Positions 5,776-9,700 of a stretch of 9,700 bases of DNA are shown piece by piece. A model generated the notes under the pieces. That model had not been told where the DNA came from and did no database searches. It saw only the letters and a list, made by a program, of their open reading frames with translations. The DNA is from DASUKL01 sp036278755. GTDB taxonomy: Bacteria; Chloroflexota; Limnocylindria; Limnocylindrales; CSP1-4. Location of the stretch: the NCBI GenBank assembly GCA_036278755.1, contig DASUKL010000039.1:1-9700 (forward strand), written 5' to 3'. Every line of letters begins with the position of its first letter. Within the stretch, counting starts at the first letter, position 1. The position numbers and the translations under genes are program-made.

Positions 5776-6660
5776 TCAGACCGATCCCGAAGGCGATCCG
5801 GAGGCGGACGCGTCGGCCGATCCGGAGGCGGACCCGGCCGCCGCTTCGAGGAGGCGGCAGCGGGTCACCTCGCCGCTGGCGATGGGCCGCTCGGCACCGT
5901 CGTCGAGGGCCAGCAGCAGTGCGCCCGACTCCGGGTCGACCCCCACGCCGCGGCCGATGACGGTCTCCGAGCCGGCCTCGACCACGAGACGGGCACCGGT
6001 CGTCAGCTGGCGGGTGGACCAGGCGCCGGCATCGAACCGGCCGTCGAGGAGCTCGAGGTAGCGGGGCTCGAGGCGGGCCAGGAAGTCGTCGAGCAGGGCA
6101 TCCCGGTCGGCCTGCCGGCCCAGGAGCTCGCGCAGGCTGGTCATCGAGTCGCCCAGTTCGGCCGGGAAGTCGCGGGCCCGCCAGTCGACGTTCAGGCCGA
6201 TCCCGACGACGGCCGTGCTGATGCGCCCCGATGCATCGGCCTCGACCTCGCCCAGGACGCCGCCGAGCTTGCGTGGCTGGCCGTCCGTGCCGGCGGCGGC
6301 CAGGTCGTTGGGCCACTTGAGGCGGACCGTGCCGTCGCGCAGGCCCTGGGCCTCGGCCGCGTCGCCCATGGCCAGGGCGACGGTGGCCCCCAGCCGCCAG
6401 CCGTGGGCCAGATCCAGACCCGTGGGCCGGAACCCGACCGAGAGAAGGAGCGCAGCCCCCGGCGGCGCGGTCCAGGTGCGGCCCAGCCGACCCCGACCGG
6501 CGAGCTGCTCGTCAGCGACCGCGACGGCCACCTCGGCCGTGCCCTCGGCCAGCCAGCCCCGGACGACGTCCTGCGTCGAACCGACGGCCGCGAACCGCTC
6601 GAGCCGGCCGACGAACGTCATCCCGTCGAGGCCAGGCGCCGGGGGCCCGGGCCGGGGCAT
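5776..6660 (-). CDS. birA: Biotin-[acetyl-CoA carboxylase] ligase (BirA, no repressor domain)
   Basis: This enzyme activates biotin with ATP to biotinyl-5'-AMP and attaches it to the target lysine of biotin carrier domains. The protein has 294 aa and no N-terminal helix-turn-helix, so it is a group I ligase without the E. coli-type repressor function. Motifs: VGSTQD (26-31), the biotinyl-AMP binding loop GRGRLGRTW (55-63), LKWPNDL (114-120) with the key Lys115, KLGGVLGEV (131-139) and VVGIGLNVDW (151-160). Residues about 225-270 form the small SH3-like C-terminal domain. The tail (272-294) is a Gly/Ala/Ser repeat beginning AAAGSASG, which also occurs in the BCCP-like protein's tail. ATG 6660 is the first plausible start; Met14 is an alternative nearer to where homologues begin. 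It lies 52 nt after lysC, probably co-transcribed. Confidence 0.93.
   Translation of the reverse strand: MPRPGPPAPGLDGMTFVGRLERFAAVGSTQDVVRGWLAEGTAEVAVAVADEQLAGRGRLGRTWTAPPGAALLLSVGFRPTGLDLAHGWRLGATVALAMGDAAEAQGLRDGTVRLKWPNDLAAAGTDGQPRKLGGVLGEVEADASGRISTAVVGIGLNVDWRARDFPAELGDSMTSLRELLGRQADRDALLDDFLARLEPRYLELLDGRFDAGAWSTRQLTTGARLVVEAGSETVIGRGVGVDPESGALLLALDDGAERPIASGEVTRCRLLEAAAGSASGSADASASGSPSGSV
5794..5852. repeat. 24-bp repeat in the birA tail shared with accB
   Basis: A 24-bp unit starting CGATCCGGAGGCGGAC occurs at 5794-5817 and again from 5818. The stretch 5823-5852 matches accB tail positions 1895-1925 at about 28 of 31 aligned bases. Both encode A-A-A-G-S-A-S-G after the last folded domain. 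Confidence 0.7.
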
Positions 6661-6672
6661 CGGCGGGTCGAG

Positions 6673-6710
6673 CGTTCGGTGGTCGGACGTTCGGTGGTCG
6701 GGCGTTCGGG
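6673..6710. repeat. 15-bp tandem repeat between lysC and birA
   Basis: Two full units of CGTTCGGTGGTCGG plus one base (6673-6687, 6688-6702) and a partial third (6703-6710) fill most of the 52-nt gap between the lysC stop and birA start. It reads CGAACG-YCCGACCAC on the coding strand. An iterated protein-binding site or a slippage product are both possible; I see no strong Shine-Dalgarno for birA here. Confidence 0.7.
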
Positions 6711-6712
6711 AC

Positions 6713-7975
6713 TCACCCTGCGACGGCGCTGTCGAGCTCGTCGGGCTGTTCGAGGGCGAAGGCGCGGTGGAGGGCTCGGGCGGCTCGGCCCAGGTCGTCC
6801 TCGGCGATGATGCAGGTGATCCGGATCTCCGAGGTCGAGATCATCTCGATGTTGATCTTCTCGGCGGCCAGGGTGCCGAACATCCGGGCGGCGTAGCCCG
6901 GCGCGGTCTGGATCCCGGCCCCCACGATGGAGACCTTGGCCACCGACGAGTCGGCCAGCAGGTCGGCCGCCCCAAGCTCCCGGCGGACGGGCTCGAGCAG
7001 CTTGCGGGCCCGGGCCAGGTCGTCCTGGGGGACGGTGAAGGACAGGTCGGTCGTGCCGCCGTGGCCGACGTTCTGGACGATCATGTCGATGTTGATGCCG
7101 GCCGCGGCGAGGGGCTCGAAGATGGTGCGGGCGACGCCTGGCTGATCGGGCACCTCGACGAGCGTGACCTTGGCCACCTTGCGGTCGGTGGCCAGGCCGC
7201 GCACCTTGTTCTTGCGTTCCACCTGGGGGTCCTCCTCGATGCGCGTCCCGGGATGCTCGCTGAACGTGGAGCGGACGGCGATGACGATGTCGTTGATCCA
7301 GCCCAGCTCGACGGCCCGGGTCTGCATCACCTGAGCCCCTTGCTGGGCCAGCTCGAGCATCTCCTCGTAGCCGATGATGGGCAGCAACCGGGCATCCTCG
7401 ACGACCCGGGGGTCGGCCGTGAAGATGCCTTCGACGTCGGTGAAGATCTCGCAGCGCTCAGCCGAGAGGCGGACGGCGAGGGCCACGGCCGTGGTGTCGG
7501 AACCGCCCCGTCCGAGCGTGGTCACGTCCGCGGTGTCGTAGGCGTCCCCGGTCGAACCCTGGAAGCCGGCCACGATGACGACCTTGCCGCTGGCCAGCTC
7601 GCGCTGGACCCGGCTGGGGTCGAGGTTAGCGATGCGGGCCCGGCCGTGGCTCATGTCCGTCCTGATGCCGGCCTGGGGCCCGGTCAGGCTGATGGCCTTG
7701 ACGCCCAGGGCGTGGAGGGCCATGGCCAGGAGGGTGCCGCTCATGTGCTCGCCGGTGGCCAGGAGCAGATCGAGCTCCCGGGGGTCCGGCTCGTCGGTCA
7801 GGCTATGGGCCAGCTCGAGCAGCTCATCGGTCGTGTCGCCCATGGCGCTGACGACGACCACGAGGTCCGCTCCGGTGGCCCGCTCGCGGGCGATGCGCCG
7901 GGCGACGTGCTTGATCCGGTCCGCCCCGGCCAGGGACGAGCCACCGAACTTCTGCACGACGAGGGCCGCTGCCAT
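6713..7975 (-). CDS. lysC: Aspartate kinase
   Basis: Aspartokinase phosphorylates aspartate at the beginning of the lysine, threonine, methionine and diaminopimelate pathway. The protein has 420 aa, close to monofunctional LysC/Ask. The kinase domain runs to about residue 245 with VQKFGGSSLA (7-16, phosphate binding), VSAMGDTTDEL (42-52), LATGEHMS (72-79), TTLGRGGSDTTA (152-163) and FTDVEGIFTADPR (178-190). Two ACT domains follow: about 265-335 (VTLVEVPDQPGVARTIFEPLA) and about 345-415 (VSIVGAGIQTAPGYAARMF), the usual sites of allosteric feedback by lysine or threonine. The frame is open to 8242, but ATG 7975 fits the family start and leaves the fic gene clear. No Shine-Dalgarno is visible; TACGAT seven bases before the ATG suggests a leaderless message. 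Confidence 0.95.
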   Translation of the reverse strand: MAAALVVQKFGGSSLAGADRIKHVARRIARERATGADLVVVVSAMGDTTDELLELAHSLTDEPDPRELDLLLATGEHMSGTLLAMALHALGVKAISLTGPQAGIRTDMSHGRARIANLDPSRVQRELASGKVVIVAGFQGSTGDAYDTADVTTLGRGGSDTTAVALAVRLSAERCEIFTDVEGIFTADPRVVEDARLLPIIGYEEMLELAQQGAQVMQTRAVELGWINDIVIAVRSTFSEHPGTRIEEDPQVERKNKVRGLATDRKVAKVTLVEVPDQPGVARTIFEPLAAAGINIDMIVQNVGHGGTTDLSFTVPQDDLARARKLLEPVRRELGAADLLADSSVAKVSIVGAGIQTAPGYAARMFGTLAAEKINIEMISTSEIRITCIIAEDDLGRAARALHRAFALEQPDELDSAVAG

Positions 7976-7988
7976 GGCACCGATCGTA
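7976..7988 (-). promoter_or_regulatory. Candidate -10 box, leaderless start of lysC
   Basis: TACGAT (7983-7988 on the minus strand, 4 of 6 to TATAAT) ends seven bases before ATG 7975, where there is no Shine-Dalgarno. No good -35 is visible. A CGATCG palindrome (7981-7986) overlaps the box. Confidence 0.35.
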
Positions 7989-8014
7989 CAGGGCCTGCCG
8001 CGCCGAGGACGACA

Positions 8015-8048
8015 CGATCCTGATCGACGGCGGAACGATCCTAGATCG
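8015..8048. promoter_or_regulatory. Paired CGATC palindromes upstream of lysC
   Basis: CGATC-CT-GATCG (8015-8026) and CGATC-CTA-GATCG (8036-8048) start 21 bp apart, about two turns of the helix, so both would face the same side of the DNA. They lie 40-70 bp upstream of the lysC start; the second overlaps the fic stop codon. A further ACACGATC copy is at 8055-8062. This could be an operator for lysC; the binding protein is not known. Confidence 0.35.
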
Positions 8049-9135
8049 AGGGCGACACGATCTCGCCCTCCGACTGCGTCGTGAGCAGGGCCGGTCCGAG
8101 CACGTAGTAGCGTCCCCGCCGTTCGCCCGTTGCCCGCAGCCATCCCCCCTTCGCGGCGATCCCGAGATCGCGGGTCGTGCTCTGCGGCGACCGACCGGTG
8201 AGGCGGATGTAGTCCCCGGCACGCAGGTGGCGATTGACCCACGCGTAAGCGAGCCCGTCGATCATCGCGGGGGGTAGCGACCCATCGGCGATCGCGCGGC
8301 GGATCTCGACCATGACCTCGCCGAGTCCTCGGAGCCGCGCTAGGACATGGTCGGCGGAGTGGACGATCGAAGTGACGAAGTAACGAGCGAAAGGCGTCGC
8401 GTCATACCCGGGGACGTAGTCCTCACCGATCGCCTCCCGGATGGCGGCGAAGTAGGCGGGTCGGTCCAGATCGAGCTGGGCATCCAGCGAGACGAGACCG
8501 CCGAAGGCGTATCCGTGGCGCACGAGGATGAGCCGCGCGATCGCGCGAGCCGTCCGCCCATTCCCGTCGTTGAAGGGATGGATGGCCACGAACTCGAGAT
8601 GGGCTAGAGCCGCCACGACGGGAGGGGCGTGACGGTCGGTAGCCGTCCCGAGCCAAGCGGCGAACGCGCGCATGAGCTCGGGGACATCGCCAGACGGAGG
8701 GGTCTTGAAGACCGGCTGGCCGCCAGCATCGATGACTCGATTCTCACCGCGCCGATACTGGCCCGGGGTGAGGAGCGAGCTCTGGTCCCGCAACACCCGC
8801 CGATGCAACTCTCTGATCACGGCCTCGTCGGGGACGATGGAAGTGGCGGCCAGTTCGTCGGCGAGCGTCAACGCGTCACGCGTGCCGATGATCTCGCGAG
8901 CTTCTTTGTCGCTGATCTTCGTCGCGCCTTCGCCAGCGAGCAGGGCCTCGACCTCGACGTCGGAGGCAGTGTTGCCCTCGATCCGTGCTGTGCCATGGAT
9001 GGTCCTCACCCACGCACGGCGGCGCATCCACGCTGCGTGCGTAGGATCGATCGGCAGGCTGTCAAACAGCCAGCGCCGCTGTTCGAGGTCAGCGAGCGGC
9101 TTGGTGAGTGCTCTCCGGGTCAGTCGATATCGCAT
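8041..9135 (-). CDS. Fic family AMP-transferase with C-terminal winged helix
   Basis: Fic proteins usually transfer AMP from ATP to a hydroxyl side chain of a target protein. With the chosen start the protein has 364 aa. An N-terminal inhibitory motif, TARIEGN (49-55, of the form S/T-x-x-x-E-G/N with Glu53), places it in class II, which restrains its own activity. The catalytic motif HPFNDGNGR (186-194) is complete, with the general-base His186. The C-terminal part (about 308-348: DYIRLTGRSPQSTTRDLGIAAKGGWLRATGERRGRYYVLG) is a winged helix-turn-helix. ATG 9135 has GAGGA just upstream and fits the family; in-frame ATG 9150 and GTG 9186 are alternatives. No separate antitoxin gene is adjacent. 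Base composition looks less GC-rich than its neighbours, hinting at transfer. The target protein is unknown. Confidence 0.93.
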   Translation of the reverse strand: MRYRLTRRALTKPLADLEQRRWLFDSLPIDPTHAAWMRRRAWVRTIHGTARIEGNTASDVEVEALLAGEGATKISDKEAREIIGTRDALTLADELAATSIVPDEAVIRELHRRVLRDQSSLLTPGQYRRGENRVIDAGGQPVFKTPPSGDVPELMRAFAAWLGTATDRHAPPVVAALAHLEFVAIHPFNDGNGRTARAIARLILVRHGYAFGGLVSLDAQLDLDRPAYFAAIREAIGEDYVPGYDATPFARYFVTSIVHSADHVLARLRGLGEVMVEIRRAIADGSLPPAMIDGLAYAWVNRHLRAGDYIRLTGRSPQSTTRDLGIAAKGGWLRATGERRGRYYVLGPALLTTQSEGEIVSPSI

Positions 9136-9177
9136 GGTTCCTCGTGGCATGGGCCTCGTGGAATGGGCCTCGTCCCA
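9133..9177. repeat. 14-bp repeated start-codon modules before fic
   Basis: On the minus strand the sequence ATGGGACGAGGCCC, ATTCCACGAGGCCC, ATGCCACGAGGAACC and then ATG runs without a break. Each unit carries ACGAGG a few bases before the next ATG or ATT. This gives several near-equivalent starts for the Fic protein and makes the exact start uncertain. Confidence 0.6.
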
Positions 9178-9195
9178 TGGGTCCACCGTTGGGCA

Positions 9196-9223
9196 AGTAT
9201 TACCGCGGACGGTAATATGTCAA
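9196..9223 (-). promoter_or_regulatory. fic promoter
   Basis: A perfect TTGACA -35 (9218-9223, minus strand) is followed after 16 bp by AATACT (9196-9201, 4 of 6 to TATAAT). TAATAC one base earlier is an alternative at 15 bp. Transcription would start at about 9189, at or just before GTG 9186 and some 50 bases before the preferred ATG. The spacer and -10 are covered by the palindromic operator. Confidence 0.6.
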
Positions 9224-9236
9224 GGTATTACCGCGG
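9197..9236. promoter_or_regulatory. Palindromic operator with a third half-site over the fic promoter
   Basis: An 8-bp inverted repeat with a 4-bp centre, TATTACCG-CGGA-CGGTAATA (9198-9217), lies across the spacer and -10 of the fic promoter. The 12-bp sequence GTATTACCGCGG at 9197-9208 is repeated directly at 9225-9236, upstream of the -35. AT-rich half-sites stand out in this GC-rich DNA. The winged helix in the Fic protein is the obvious candidate to bind here, which would make the gene self-repressing; that is inference. Confidence 0.7.
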
Positions 9237-9284
9237 TCCAGGCGTCTCGTCGCGGCGGCACAGACCGCACCGCGCGTGGGCCTG

Positions 9285-9297
9285 TAGCATCCGGGCG
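9285..9297 (+). promoter_or_regulatory. Candidate -10 box of the DUF2269-like gene
   Basis: TAGCAT (9285-9290, a TANNNT box) ends seven bases before GTG 9298, with no Shine-Dalgarno between. It has the same layout as the boxes before lysC and the sigma-factor gene, suggesting a leaderless message. Confidence 0.35.
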
Positions 9298-9700
9298 GTG
9301 GACTGGCTCATCCTCGTCAAGCTCATCCATGTCCTGGCCGCCATCGTGGCCGTCGGAGCCAACATGACCTATGGCTTCTGGTTGCGCCTGGCGGGCCGCG
9401 ACCGCGATCGGCTGACATTCACCATCAGCTCGATCCACTGGCTCGATATGCGCCTGGCCAACCCGGCCTACGGGCTCCTCCTCATCACCGGCGTGCTCAT
9501 GGTCGCGGGCGGCTGGTACAGCTTCTCGGCCGGCTGGATCGCGGTCTCGAGCGTCCTCTACGTCCTGGCCGTGATCATCGGTATCGCCCTCTACGCGCCC
9601 GCCATCCGACGCCAACTGGCCGAGGCTCGGGCCGATCCGAACTCACCCGCCTACGACGCCGCGGCCGCCCGCTCGAACCAGCTGGGCGTCGTCACCCTGG
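9298..9700 (+). CDS. DUF2269-like integral membrane protein (3' end outside window)
   Basis: The only plus-strand gene; 134 codons are present and the frame is still open at the right edge. Translation from the GTG begins MDWLILVKLIHVLAAIVAVG, a first membrane segment (about 3-25). Further segments lie at about 58-71 (AYGLLLITGVLMVAGG) and 79-99 (GWIAVSSVLYVLAVIIGIAL), then the soluble stretch APAIRRQLAEARAD, and AARSNQLGVVTL leads into what is probably a fourth segment. The pattern of KxxHVLAAI at the start, a short basic loop and four helices is that of the DUF2269 / predicted integral membrane family, whose function is not known. It is divergent from fic and shares its 160-bp control region. 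Confidence 0.8.
   Translation, partial: MDWLILVKLIHVLAAIVAVGANMTYGFWLRLAGRDRDRLTFTISSIHWLDMRLANPAYGLLLITGVLMVAGGWYSFSAGWIAVSSVLYVLAVIIGIALYAPAIRRQLAEARADPNSPAYDAAAARSNQLGVVTL

Noticed and set aside
6215..8023. A 602-codon plus-strand frame opposite birA and lysC.
   Set aside because: It is antisense to two conserved enzymes and arises from high GC at third positions.
7976..8242. N-terminal extension of aspartate kinase to 8242.
   Set aside because: It would overlap the fic 3' end by about 200 nt with a sequence unlike any kinase N-terminus; ATG 7975 begins at the normal VQKFGG position.
9220..9615. Minus-strand 131-codon frame opposite the DUF2269-like gene.
   Set aside because: It overlaps the operator region and is antisense to a frame with clear membrane segments; its composition is that of a shadow frame.

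Overview
The window is very GC-rich DNA (roughly 70% G+C by eye) with frequent GTG starts, tightly overlapping genes and almost all coding on the minus strand. It carries a lipid-synthesis operon with separate accD, accA, accB and accC genes. Separate accA and accD argue against a typical actinobacterium, where carboxyltransferase subunits are usually fused. The gene content and the TANNNT boxes placed 6-7 nt before several start codons fit a high-GC Chloroflexota (Limnocylindria/Ellin6529-like). That assignment is an inference, not something the sequence proves.

Layout from left to right. Positions 1-225 hold non-coding repeats: an imperfect palindrome recurring about every 72 bp. Positions 231-410 hold ten copies of a degenerate 18-bp tandem repeat that runs into the accC stop codon. 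Positions 409-5572 (minus strand) form one compact apparent operon, in transcription order: ECF-type sigma factor, small single-pass membrane protein, accD, accA, a BCCP-like accB, accC. Junctions are a GTGA overlap, 13 nt, 20 nt, 0 nt and a TGATG overlap. Positions 5573-5775 are a gap holding a broken LuxR-type helix-turn-helix remnant. Positions 5776-7975 (minus) encode a biotin-protein ligase (birA) preceded by aspartate kinase (lysC). Positions 8041-9135 (minus) encode a Fic AMP-transferase with a C-terminal winged helix, which looks less GC-extreme than its neighbours. Positions 9136-9297 are a divergent control region with a clear palindromic operator over a promoter. From 9298 to the edge, on the plus strand, runs the start of a DUF2269-like integral membrane protein.

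How the genes fit together. AccC, AccD and AccA are complete with their catalytic motifs and would make malonyl-CoA if a biotinylated carrier were available; BirA would attach the biotin. The carrier encoded inside the operon, however, has Gly (residue 191) where the biotinyl-lysine should be, and its whole biotinyl domain contains no lysine. Either a second BCCP exists elsewhere in the genome, or this protein has become a non-biotinylated structural or regulatory subunit, comparable to plant BADC proteins. This, together with the sigma factor and membrane protein at the head of the operon, is the most interesting feature of the window. The Fic gene with its operator is a separate, self-contained and probably mobile module.
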